This document shows, in pieces, positions 51,306-59,199 of a DNA stretch of 64,000 nt; positions within the stretch are counted from its first letter, which is position 1, and each line of letters begins with the position of its first letter. A program made the position numbers and the translations under genes. The stretch comes from Natrinema zhouii (lineage in GTDB: Archaea; Halobacteriota; Halobacteria; Halobacteriales; Natrialbaceae). Location: assembly GCF_013456555.2 (NCBI RefSeq), contig NZ_CP084884.1, positions 294,926 through 358,925 of the forward strand. Reading direction: 5' to 3'. Below the pieces are notes generated by a model that saw only the letters and a list, made by a program, of their open reading frames with translations, was not told where the DNA came from and made no database searches.

Positions 51306-51547
51306 TTTACACTTCGATGCCGGGGTGTCAGACGCATAGCTTACACTTCGATGACGGGGGAGGCGGAGACCGTGTCGAAGAACAGACACTCAGATTCGCA
51401 CGAAGTTGAGGCGAACCTCATTACACATCGATGGCGGGGGGCCTCTTATCAAATGTACTTCGGTGACGGTTCTATCACAGAGAGCGTGAAACAGGATATT
51501 ACGGGGATAGGTTAGTTATATCGCCCGAATAAACATCGACGGGGGTG
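51306..51547 (+). other. Origin recognition boxes upstream of orc1/cdc6
   Basis: Three strong boxes of the form TTACACWTCGATGNCGGGG lie in one orientation at 51306-51325, 51340-51360 and 51420-51441, plus a degenerate AAACATCGACGGGGGTG at 51531-51547. The run of Gs after the conserved core is the halophile-type ORB feature. No gene is present from 51122 to 51580. This is half of a replication origin, and the last box overlaps the orc1/cdc6 promoter, allowing autoregulation. Confidence 0.85.
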
Positions 51548-51580
51548 AATCTTTTTAACGCTCCGGCGTACACTAAGCGT

Positions 51581-53041
51581 ATGACCGGTAGTGATCAAGA
51601 CGGGACGGATCAATCTCTCCTTGGTGAAGGAACGCATTCTAGAGTTGACGAAGAACAAATAGAAACTGCTCATGAAGAAGCTGTCGGAGACACGGTGCCG
51701 GACCAAGATAAAGTAACTACTGAAGACAGTACTCAGCGATCGATCCGGGACATGCTCGACGATGAGGGGGAGACATCAGTCTTCGTCAATCGAGACCTTG
51801 TCGAGCCAGACACAATCATCGATGAGGAGCGAATCGTCGGTCGTGACGATCAACTTGAATCTGTTGTCTCATTTCTGAAGCCGACACTCCAAGGAAATCG
51901 CCCCCCGAATATGCTGTTATACGGTCCTGCTGGGACAGGGAAATCACTCATCATCGGGGCAGTCACACAACAAATTATCGAGCTCTGTCAATCGAAGGGC
52001 AAACGCTTCGGTGTAGTTGATATCAACTGCCAGCCGATCAACACCCTCGACCAAGCAGTCTTCGAGCTCGTCCAGACCGTTGCGAAGGACGTCGACGCGA
52101 AGATCGGCGTACCTGAAACAGGCGTATCGACGAAGCAGAAATATCGACGACTGTATAAACTTATCAACGAGCACTATGACTCGGTCATTTTCATCCTCGA
52201 CGAGATTGACCTCTTGGTCGGCCGGCGAGCAAACGACGAACCTGCCTATTCAAAACTGCTCTACCAGCTGTCACGAGCGAGTAATACAAACGAAATCGAA
52301 GGGCAGGTATCAGTTGCTGCACTGACGAATGACCCGAAGTTTATGGAGGACATCGACGGTCGTGCCGAGAGTTCATTTAATCCGCGAGATGTCTATTTCC
52401 CAGATTATGATGCGAATCAATTACGCCAGATACTCGAAAATCGTCGTGATGCCTTTCGGTCTGATGCATTAACTGACGACGTATTACCCCTCGTATCGGC
52501 ATTTGCAGCACAGAGTCATGGGGACGCACGAAAAGCGATTGACTTGTTTCGCGGTGCCGGTGATCTCGCGGATGAACGTGGTGACGAGAAGGTTCGCGAA
52601 GACCATGTCCGCGAATCCCAGGAGGAAATTGACAAGGATCGGTCATTAAAACTTGTTGAGGGACTAACGACCCAAAAAAAGATCTCACTTTACGCGACAG
52701 CCTCTGTTGCGCATTTCTCGAATTGGTCAGGGAGTTCCGTTCCGAGTCCAGTTGGATTCAGGGTCTATCAATGGATTACCGAAGAAATAGATGCTGACCA
52801 AATGACCCGCGAGACATACGTCAAGTATGTCAAAGAACTCTCCACGTATGGTCTGATCTCGTCCTCCCGGAAGAGTCGAGGGCGTGGTGGCGGAATGTAC
52901 ATGGAGTTCACCTTCACAGGAGATCCCGCAGCAATGATGAACCGGATTGTCGATGATACTCGAATGGAAGCAGTTTCCGATCAAGAAGAACTCCTCCGAA
53001 CTGTCATCAACTCACAGTTAAAGAAGTTCCATAATCAGTGA
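51581..53041 (+). CDS. orc1/cdc6: Orc1/Cdc6 replication initiator
   Basis: 486 aa from the ATG at 51581; CTTTTTAAC 21 bases upstream serves as a TATA box for a leaderless transcript. An acidic N-terminal 80 residues precede the AAA+ core: NMLLYGPAGTGKSLI (Walker A), VIFILDEIDLLVG (Walker B), SVAALTNDPKFMEDIDGRAE (sensor 1 region), then FAAQSHGDARKAIDLFRGAG (sensor 2). The C-terminal winged helix includes TYVKYVKELSTYGLISS and a GRGGG wing. It binds the flanking ORBs and loads the MCM helicase. The plasmid-like context points to an accessory replicon's initiator. Confidence 0.95.
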   Translation: MTGSDQDGTDQSLLGEGTHSRVDEEQIETAHEEAVGDTVPDQDKVTTEDSTQRSIRDMLDDEGETSVFVNRDLVEPDTIIDEERIVGRDDQLESVVSFLKPTLQGNRPPNMLLYGPAGTGKSLIIGAVTQQIIELCQSKGKRFGVVDINCQPINTLDQAVFELVQTVAKDVDAKIGVPETGVSTKQKYRRLYKLINEHYDSVIFILDEIDLLVGRRANDEPAYSKLLYQLSRASNTNEIEGQVSVAALTNDPKFMEDIDGRAESSFNPRDVYFPDYDANQLRQILENRRDAFRSDALTDDVLPLVSAFAAQSHGDARKAIDLFRGAGDLADERGDEKVREDHVRESQEEIDKDRSLKLVEGLTTQKKISLYATASVAHFSNWSGSSVPSPVGFRVYQWITEEIDADQMTRETYVKYVKELSTYGLISSSRKSRGRGGGMYMEFTFTGDPAAMMNRIVDDTRMEAVSDQEELLRTVINSQLKKFHNQ

Positions 53042-53081
53042 GTTAGCGGTGGGCCACGCAGAGGAACTTCTCGATCCCCCA

Positions 53082-53625
53082 CCCCCCGTCTTCGATGTGT
53101 AAACTTGGATCCAATCCGATAAGGACACATCTCAAGGTCAGCAAAGTGTTACTGGCACAATCAATGAGTGAAAAATCAGGGGCGTTATCAAGCTTCCTCA
53201 AGAACTGCGACAGAAGACTGCATCCCAATGTTCTCGTGAACACCCTCCCCCCGTCATCGAAGTGTAAACGGCAGAAAGAGGTGAAGGTCGAAGATCGGGA
53301 TGTGAGGTTGTATCGGCATCAGAGGACACAAGAACGGAGATATCGCAACAAACAACCATTGTGACGGTCTCGATGAGAAGAGAAACTACGCTCAGTTCGT
53401 CGGAGTTGATTTCTTCCTCACCTTGCTATCAGGTCTATTGCGGATATGGTTATTACGCTTACTATATAAAACCTTGCCAGACTAGAGACAACCATGAATT
53501 AGAACGTGAATCTACTGTTTGAGACCGCCTCTACTGTGTATACCTCCTTTTTCGTCGTTTTTCGCTCTTCTCACGTTCTGCCCCCACTCCTCTCGCAGGG
53601 TTTTACACATCGATGACGGGGGGGG
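53082..53625. other. Origin recognition boxes downstream of orc1/cdc6
   Basis: Two inverted-orientation boxes (CCCCCCGTCTTCGATGTGTA from 53082 and CCCCCGTCATCGAAGTGTAA near 53247-53266) and one forward box (TTTTACACATCGATGACGGG from 53601, with nine Gs at its end). Between them, 53440-53480 is AT-rich (TTACGCTTACTATATAAAAC) and may be the unwinding element. No convincing gene exists from 53042 to 53929. Boxes facing each other across an AT-rich core are typical of haloarchaeal origins. Confidence 0.85.
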
Positions 53626-53868
53626 AGTGTGGGGAGGTCGAGTCTTACCCGCAGGATACCCTCACTGGCAAGCCGGCATCGACTGCACTTACTGATATCT
53701 TCAATAGTCGCTTCTTCTCACTGTCCGATGACGCTTACCGTCGCTACGATCAAGGACCTTCCAGATAAGTTCGCTGTATCATCCCTCACTACTCGATGAT
53801 AATCCTTGTCTGCTTTTCAATTGCAATATCGTATCTCTTTTTCATGAGTGTCGGCTAACATCGGCTCA

Positions 53869-53910
53869 GCTGTTAACCCCGCGACTTTAGGTGCGGGAGG
53901 AGGTCAATTG
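53869..53910 (+). ncRNA. IS200/IS605 right-end, sotRNA/omega-RNA-like remnant
   Basis: The sequence AACCCCGCGACTTTAGGTGC followed by GGGAGGAGGTCAATTG resembles the conserved 3' end of haloarchaeal IS1341-type tnpB genes, which encodes a hairpin RNA (stem CCCGC/GCGGG with loop GACTTTAGGT). No TnpB frame remains upstream, so only the element end has survived. Identification is by memory of the motif, not by alignment. Confidence 0.4.
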
Positions 53911-53929
53911 CAACCCTAAGTCTCAATAG

Positions 53930-54307
53930 TTACTCGGTAGAGTCTTTTGGATCGACGGGTGCGATGTACTTGTTCTTCCAGGAATTCCCCTCGCGCCACT
54001 GCCAGTAGTAATATTTGTAGCCGGGTTTCGTTTCCTTGACCGTGATGTACGCACCACTGGTGGCTACTCCCTCATAGTCAGTGGGATCGGTCGAAATCCC
54101 CCGTTCTTCGAGGGTGGTTTGTTCATCGTCAGTGATTGAGTCACGTTCTCGAGTTTCAGTGACTTCACGCTCGCGTTCGGAGCGTTTCCAGTGGGCAAGT
54201 TGGTCAGCATATGTACTCACTTGGTCGAGGCGGTCGGGTGGTTGGCGTTCGAGTGGCTCGCGGAGGGTCTTTGGAAGATCGGGAGGTTCTGGTTTCTCTG
54301 CGGTCAT
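53930..54307 (-). CDS. WQWREG-family small protein, copy 2
   Basis: 125 aa, related to the gene at 49.25 kb: an N-terminal PPDLPKTLREPLERQPPDRL and LDQVSTYADQLAHWKRSERE helix, then a conserved C-terminus KPGYKYYYWQWREGNSWKNK plus YIAPVDP. It has a longer middle region than copy 1. Its ATG is 10 bases from a 13-bp-arm inverted repeat (54317-54362) whose arms resemble those beside copy 1, supporting a protein-site partnership. A basic linker (EREREVTETRERD) could touch DNA. Confidence 0.8.
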   Translation of the reverse strand: MTAEKPEPPDLPKTLREPLERQPPDRLDQVSTYADQLAHWKRSEREREVTETRERDSITDDEQTTLEERGISTDPTDYEGVATSGAYITVKETKPGYKYYYWQWREGNSWKNKYIAPVDPKDSTE

Positions 54308-54316
54308 CCCGGTTCT

Positions 54317-54362
54317 GCGTTACCCCACAGCGCGTAGAATTATATACATTGTGGGGTAACGC
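54317..54362. repeat. Variant inverted repeat E (GCGTTACCCCACA arms)
   Basis: Arms GCGTTACCCCACA and TGTGGGGTAACGC are perfectly complementary over 13 bp with a 20-base spacer that contains TTATATAC, a TATA-like box. The inner ten bases TTACCCCACA match TTAACCAACA at eight positions. It lies between WQWREG copy 2 and the small lipoprotein gene, so it can act as an operator for either. Confidence 0.85.
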
Positions 54363-54416
54363 CCTTGCCATTTGTCCAGGTAACTATATATGATCGGACA
54401 CAAACTGTCGGATTAT

Positions 54417-54608
54417 ATGCGTCGTCGGGGAGTCCTCACTAGGTCAAGCGCCGCTTTCACCGGGACCGGGGTAGCTGGGTGTCTTGGTTCGGACACTGAC
54501 AAAAGCGTGCTCAAGGGGGTTACTGAGGTCGGCTGGGTTCTCGAGATCACAGTATCGGTAGTCGAGCACGACTTTGGCGAGCTGCAAGCGAGGGTCGATA
54601 TCGAATGA
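54417..54608 (+). CDS. Small Tat lipoprotein, possibly truncated
   Basis: 63 aa from the ATG at 54417 (an ATG at 54390 is also in frame). It begins MRRRGVLTRSSAAF and has a lipobox VAGC near residue 21, a standard haloarchaeal Tat-lipoprotein signal. The mature part is only about 40 residues (VLEITVSVVEHDFGELQARV), short for the class, so it may be a truncated remnant or a genuine small surface protein. Its end overlaps the HNH gene start by 4 bases (ATGA). Confidence 0.55.
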   Translation: MRRRGVLTRSSAAFTGTGVAGCLGSDTDKSVLKGVTEVGWVLEITVSVVEHDFGELQARVDIE

Positions 54609-55270
54609 GTACACTCGAGGCCCAGATTGAGTCACGCTACGACGATCCTGATGCGTATTCAGGGAATCGTCCGCCAGACTGGGAAGCCCGCCGAAAAATG
54701 GTATACCGCCATGACAACTGGACATGCCAAGCGTGCGGTCGACAAAGCGGCCCGCATGCGGGTGACGAGGGGGTTCGGCTCCACGCCCACCACATCGTTC
54801 CGTTGTCGAAGGGTGGATCGAACCGGCTGTCGAATCTGGAAACACTGTGTGAACCATGCCACCAGACCCAACACGACCACGATATCTTTACTGGCGACTG
54901 GGTCGGTGATGGCCCGCGCGTGTATACGGTTGGGTCACTGCGAGCAACTGCACGCGGGATTTTTGCTGCGCTGGTAATCGCTCTGTGGATCGTCCTCGTT
55001 GCTCGGCTGATCGCGCTCTCCGGAGGATATCCCCCGATGACAGTGGGGAGAGAGACTGTACTCCTGGTAGGAGCGACGCTTCTGGGAAGTGTGGTAATCA
55101 TTTCAAAACCACTCCTCGTCACGAGTGTACTGGGAATCGTGGCCGCTACGATAACGGCATTTGCCTGGGCCGACTTTGGATTGAGCCCCGAAGTCGGACT
55201 CATTGGGGCGATTGCGTGGCCGCCAGTCGTCCTCGGAGCATGGGCAATTGCCTGTGGCTATATACAGTGA
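54605..55270 (+). CDS. HNH endonuclease-domain protein with C-terminal membrane helices
   Basis: 221 aa. The N-terminal 95 residues are an HNH nuclease: WTCQACGRQ and LCEPCHQTQH cysteine pairs, with HAHHIVPLSKGGSNRLSNLE giving the catalytic His and Asn. After a linker come four hydrophobic helices (IFAALVIALWIVLVARLIAL and three more), so the nuclease faces the cytosol at the membrane. This fusion at the head of the transfer cluster could nick or cut DNA at the channel, or restrict incoming DNA; both are inference. Confidence 0.8.
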   Translation: MSTLEAQIESRYDDPDAYSGNRPPDWEARRKMVYRHDNWTCQACGRQSGPHAGDEGVRLHAHHIVPLSKGGSNRLSNLETLCEPCHQTQHDHDIFTGDWVGDGPRVYTVGSLRATARGIFAALVIALWIVLVARLIALSGGYPPMTVGRETVLLVGATLLGSVVIISKPLLVTSVLGIVAATITAFAWADFGLSPEVGLIGAIAWPPVVLGAWAIACGYIQ

Positions 55271-55337
55271 TCGGTTTACTTGTATCCATACCTGCACCTA
55301 TGATTAAATCTAAATACTAGCACCTAAGAGAGCGAGT

Positions 55338-55676
55338 ATGGCACGCAAAACGAAAGGTGCCCGAGTCCTGACCGTCCTGTTCGCATTCATTGCAACTACT
55401 GGGATAGCTGCTGCCCAGCAGAGCGAGATCAACAATTCCTTGTCGGAGATTGAGTCATTCGTCGCAACAACGCTCGGCCAGATCGGTGTCATCGTCTTTC
55501 TCGTGGGTGCCGCTGCCTGGTTCGTCTCCCGCAAACATGCCGACCGTGCCCAGTGGGGCTGGCGAGGGATGTGGGGCGGCGCTGGGATGATCGTCCTCTC
55601 AGTTAGCTACAACGTGTTCGTGACGCTCTTCGAAAACCTCGCCCCGGGGATGGTTACACCCTGGATCGCCTTCTAA
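55338..55676 (+). CDS. Pilin/VirB2-like two-TM protein
   Basis: 112 aa. A signal-like N-terminus (VLTVLFAFIATTGIAAAQQ) is followed by a short polar stretch, then two hydrophobic helices (IGVIVFLVGAAAWFVS and MWGGAGMIVLSVSYNVFV) joined by a basic loop. This size and two-helix layout fit TrbC/VirB2-type pilins. It is the first of a run of same-strand transfer genes. No sequence signature makes it certain. Confidence 0.6.
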   Translation: MARKTKGARVLTVLFAFIATTGIAAAQQSEINNSLSEIESFVATTLGQIGVIVFLVGAAAWFVSRKHADRAQWGWRGMWGGAGMIVLSVSYNVFVTLFENLAPGMVTPWIAF

Positions 55677-55736
55677 GTAGCACAGCTAATAGAATCACGA
55701 CTTACCCCCAATCGACCCCCTTTCACCCCACCACGA

Positions 55737-57605
55737 ATGGATGGCCAACGATTGTCGCTTGTACTGCTGCTCGTTGTCTCCTTGGCTCTTTCAATTAGTG
55801 GTGCAGCGACGATGTCCACCGCGGAGACGACGGCCAACGACACAGACGTCTTCATCTCCGATAAACCGGATCCCGAAGCTGGCTCAGTCCCACCGTTCGT
55901 ACTCCCAGACCTCGAGGACGTCGATGAAGAAGAGAATATCTCGGTAGCAGAGCTGAGTCAGACCCGCGATTTCTCCTATTCGACGACCCAACCCCCGTAT
56001 CAGGTCGGCCCGGATCAGCAGACACTGCAAGAGTACCGCCTTGAGCAACTCGAATCGATCGAGCGCAACGAGTCGACGAGTCTCTGGTTCCCAGACTCGG
56101 AACGCTCGAACGGCACGCTCGTAACGGACGCTCACGTAACGATCCTTGGAACCGAAGAAGGGACCCAGACCCGTCTCGAGTCGAAGGCGGATGACCAAGA
56201 GGACAACGAGAGTGAGTTATTGTTGGTACCGCGTGACGGGACGGTCTACACCCACCTTGATTATTCGACTCGTATCCCGGAGGGGACCTGCACTACGACC
56301 AATGAGACCCGGACCTGCCTCAACGTCACACTCCTCGATCAAGAAACCGATCGGACACTTGAGATTGGGTCCCAATCCTGGAGTGGCGATCCAGAGACGC
56401 CCCACCAGCTCGACTACGCGGACGCGAATGCGAGCGGGGCGACAACGCTGGAGGTGGAAGCGACGATCACCTCGAGGCTTGCAGTCCAGGAAACCACCTA
56501 CGTCCGTGAGGGGACTGACTGGATGCTGTCGAATACAACCGACAATGAGACACTCGAGCTCTCCCACACGGTCCAAGACGAGGCTCCCGTTGTCGTCACG
56601 ACGAACCAAGAGCTGTCGATCGAGCAGACGATAATCGAATCAGACGACGGCATTGACCGGCTCATCCTCGAGTTCGATGGCCCGGAGACGCTCCATGACC
56701 GTCGGCTCTGGAGTACTGCGACGTTCGAAGAAGGCGCTGGCAAGATCGAGAATATCTGGGGCGTCTACTCACAGCGCCAGTATGAGACCGCCACGCAGGG
56801 TCATCGGCCAGGTGATGAGCTACCGATTTCGCCGGATCAAATCGAGTCCGAAACGACGGTACCAGTGCTCAACGCCGCATCGTCGGGAGTGTCGACAGGG
56901 AATGAGACGCTCAAGCAACAACCAGCGCCAGCGACCCAACAGGAAACCGTTCCGTTCCCGAACACCCTCGAGAAGCAACTCGTCGCACAGCGAGAGGACC
57001 CCACGCTTGAGGGAGAACCAACCAACCTCGTAAACCCACCAGAACTAGCTAGTTCGAATAGCTTCAGCTTCGCATCCGAGCCAGCACCACACGATGAGGA
57101 CGTCAATCTCTCCTCGGTCGAACCGCGTGGACAGACGACGCTCACCATTACAAACGCAGAGCAGCCGATCACAGAGGTTCGCGACATCCACGGCGATCCA
57201 ATACCGGTATCGACACAGACTGTCCAAGAGCGCGCCGCTCAACTCGAAACGGAGATCCTCAACGACACGCACACAGAGTTCCACCTTTTCGTGGAAGATA
57301 CCGGCGAGGCGCTTGGCAACAAGACACTCTGGCTCCACGGTGCTGCCCAGGGACAGGTTACGACCGACTCGGACGGAACCGCAGTCGTCGAACGGAGTGA
57401 CCTCTACGTGAGGGCTTCGTTTACGGGCGAGACCGATCCAGCGGAAGAGGTGTACTACAGTCCAGTTGAGACGCAGGCCACATTCCAGCCAGAGGCGTTC
57501 AACATTTACCAGCTACTGATGAGCTTCACTGGAGCGTTCGTCTCGATCATTGCCTTCGTGATTTTGTACATTCCGTTCGCGTACATGCGGGGTGCAAACA
57601 AATGA
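55737..57605 (+). CDS. Surface-exposed transfer-cluster protein
   Basis: 622 aa. An N-terminal signal (LSLVLLLVVSLALSISG) and a C-terminal membrane anchor (GAFVSIIAFVILYIPFAYM) enclose about 560 acidic, Thr/Glu-rich residues with many N-glycosylation sequons (NET, NDT, NCT-like). Beta-strand-like repeats dominate. This is a typical layout for an archaeal cell-surface protein that could help mating contact. No domain is recognised. It is co-directional with its neighbours and ends in ATGA overlap with a tiny ORF. Confidence 0.7.
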   Translation: MDGQRLSLVLLLVVSLALSISGAATMSTAETTANDTDVFISDKPDPEAGSVPPFVLPDLEDVDEEENISVAELSQTRDFSYSTTQPPYQVGPDQQTLQEYRLEQLESIERNESTSLWFPDSERSNGTLVTDAHVTILGTEEGTQTRLESKADDQEDNESELLLVPRDGTVYTHLDYSTRIPEGTCTTTNETRTCLNVTLLDQETDRTLEIGSQSWSGDPETPHQLDYADANASGATTLEVEATITSRLAVQETTYVREGTDWMLSNTTDNETLELSHTVQDEAPVVVTTNQELSIEQTIIESDDGIDRLILEFDGPETLHDRRLWSTATFEEGAGKIENIWGVYSQRQYETATQGHRPGDELPISPDQIESETTVPVLNAASSGVSTGNETLKQQPAPATQQETVPFPNTLEKQLVAQREDPTLEGEPTNLVNPPELASSNSFSFASEPAPHDEDVNLSSVEPRGQTTLTITNAEQPITEVRDIHGDPIPVSTQTVQERAAQLETEILNDTHTEFHLFVEDTGEALGNKTLWLHGAAQGQVTTDSDGTAVVERSDLYVRASFTGETDPAEEVYYSPVETQATFQPEAFNIYQLLMSFTGAFVSIIAFVILYIPFAYMRGANK

Positions 57606-57697
57606 CCGTTCGAACTCGATCCAGTACAGTGTGGGTGCACACCCACTCCACAGCTTCCGCGCTGACGGCCACAACAGAGACCCTGCCAAACCAATGA
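57602..57697 (+). CDS. 31-residue ORF nested between transfer genes
   Basis: The ATG at 57602 overlaps the upstream TGA, and its own TGA (57695-57697) overlaps the next ATG at 57694, so both junctions are ATGA. The product, MTVRTRSSTVWVHTHSTASA plus 11 residues, is Ser/Thr-rich with no acidic bias. It may be a real small protein or simply a ribosome-passing link that couples translation of the two large genes. Confidence 0.35.
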   Translation: MTVRTRSSTVWVHTHSTASALTATTETLPNQ

Positions 57698-59193
57698 CCA
57701 TTCCCAGACTGCCCGTTCCGATCAAAGGCATCACCAAAAGCGTCGACCCCACGATACTGGGGTCGGTCCAGAAGAGTTTCCCCGTCCTTCTAGGTGATCC
57801 CGCCATCACCGTCGCGTTCGTCAGTGATTGGATCGCCGACTTCTTCATCTACATTTTGACTGGGATCCTGGGATTCATCACTACCCTCGTTGCGGGCGGG
57901 ATGGAGTCGTTCATCATCTTCGATAGTCCCTATAATGATCCGGCAATGCAGGGTGCCTTTGAGCACAATCTGACAATTTTCCCTCAACTGCTGGTGATCG
58001 TCTTCATGGCTGGGATCGCCTCCGCTCCGTTCTCCGATCAGCGGGAAGTGACGAACTTCATGCTGGTCTGGAAAACGTTGAAGGTAATCATCTTCGTCGC
58101 CGTCGGCCGTCAGATCATGCACTTTGGTCTTCTTCTGACAAACGCGATAATCCTGCACATTTACACCGACGACTACGGTGACGCGTTCGGCCCCGAAGTG
58201 CTCGAGGCTGGATTTGAAGGGGCAGCTTCGCTGGGTGCGGGGGCCATCATCGGTGGGATCATAATCAACTTGGTCTCCGTCGCAGGCATCCTGCTCGCGC
58301 TCGGAGTCTTTGTGTTCCGAGAGTTCCTCTTCCACGCGACATTCATCTTACTCCCTGTTCTTGGGGCCATGTTGTACCTGGATTTCGGTCCACTCCGCCA
58401 CAGCTCGGCGATCGCGAAAACGCTCTTGCGAGCGACAGCGTACATGCTGCTTGCAGGGATCGTGATGGCGGGGCTACTCCAAACAGGTGCGGCAGCCGTC
58501 GGCGCGTATTCGGATGTCGCCGTCCAGGGTGAGGAAATGACTGAGGCAGAGTTTGGCGAACTCATCGAAGCAATGCTCTTCTGGCTGATCGGACTGCTCG
58601 CCCCTGCCCTCGTCGGCCTCAAAGCTGCCGCGATGGCAGGGATGTCGCCGAGAGGTCTCGGCCGTCGGAGTGCAAAGAGCAGTTCGAAGTCGCAAGCTCA
58701 GAGCTCTTCAACGAACCAGTCGGGTGGAAAATCGCGACGTACTGCACTGATGGAACAGGCGAGGTACGGAGGGGCGAGAGGGGCCAAGTGGGGCGACAGT
58801 TTAACGGGTGGAAGGGGGAGCAGTGCTGCCAGCAGCGTGGGATCACGCGTCGGCCAAACGAAAGCAGCAGTTGGGAGTGCAGCCGCATCGAAAACCCCAC
58901 GCGCTGCCAGTGTAGGCAAAAAATTAGGCTCTGGTGCAAAAAAAGGTGGAAAGCGCGCAGCTTCGGACGTGAAAGCTGGAGTCTCCTACGGACCTCGAAA
59001 TCTTCACGAATCCCCGACCGAGTGGGCGGCGGCCGGGTTGGAACGCTATCGGGAAAACCCCGTTATCGACACGTCCACTCAACAATCGACCAGTGGTGGC
59101 GCAGTCGAAGCCAGCACCAACGCTGCCGACACATCGCCAGACCCGGAATCGAGTCAACAGACACTGGATAAATACGACAACAAGAATAACTAA
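57694..59193 (+). CDS. VirB6/TrbL-like polytopic membrane protein
   Basis: 499 aa from the ATG at 57694. Residues about 40-320 contain six to eight membrane helices (FFIYILTGILGFITTLVAGG, GAIIGGIIINLVSVAGILLA, YMLLAGIVMAGLLQTGAAAV). The C-terminal 180 residues are Ser/Ala/Gly/Lys-rich and low-complexity (SSKSQAQSSSTNQSGG), which is unusually basic for a halophile. This layout matches VirB6/TrbL channel proteins of type IV secretion. Its position between the surface protein and the ATPases supports the channel role. Confidence 0.72.
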   Translation: MTIPRLPVPIKGITKSVDPTILGSVQKSFPVLLGDPAITVAFVSDWIADFFIYILTGILGFITTLVAGGMESFIIFDSPYNDPAMQGAFEHNLTIFPQLLVIVFMAGIASAPFSDQREVTNFMLVWKTLKVIIFVAVGRQIMHFGLLLTNAIILHIYTDDYGDAFGPEVLEAGFEGAASLGAGAIIGGIIINLVSVAGILLALGVFVFREFLFHATFILLPVLGAMLYLDFGPLRHSSAIAKTLLRATAYMLLAGIVMAGLLQTGAAAVGAYSDVAVQGEEMTEAEFGELIEAMLFWLIGLLAPALVGLKAAAMAGMSPRGLGRRSAKSSSKSQAQSSSTNQSGGKSRRTALMEQARYGGARGAKWGDSLTGGRGSSAASSVGSRVGQTKAAVGSAAASKTPRAASVGKKLGSGAKKGGKRAASDVKAGVSYGPRNLHESPTEWAAAGLERYRENPVIDTSTQQSTSGGAVEASTNAADTSPDPESSQQTLDKYDNKNN

Positions 59194-59199
59194 CGGAAG

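Noticed and set aside
51306..51441. Spaced TTACACTTCGATG repeats looked like a short CRISPR array
   Set aside because: Spacing is irregular, copies lie on both strands around orc1/cdc6, and each has a G tail, which fits origin recognition boxes.
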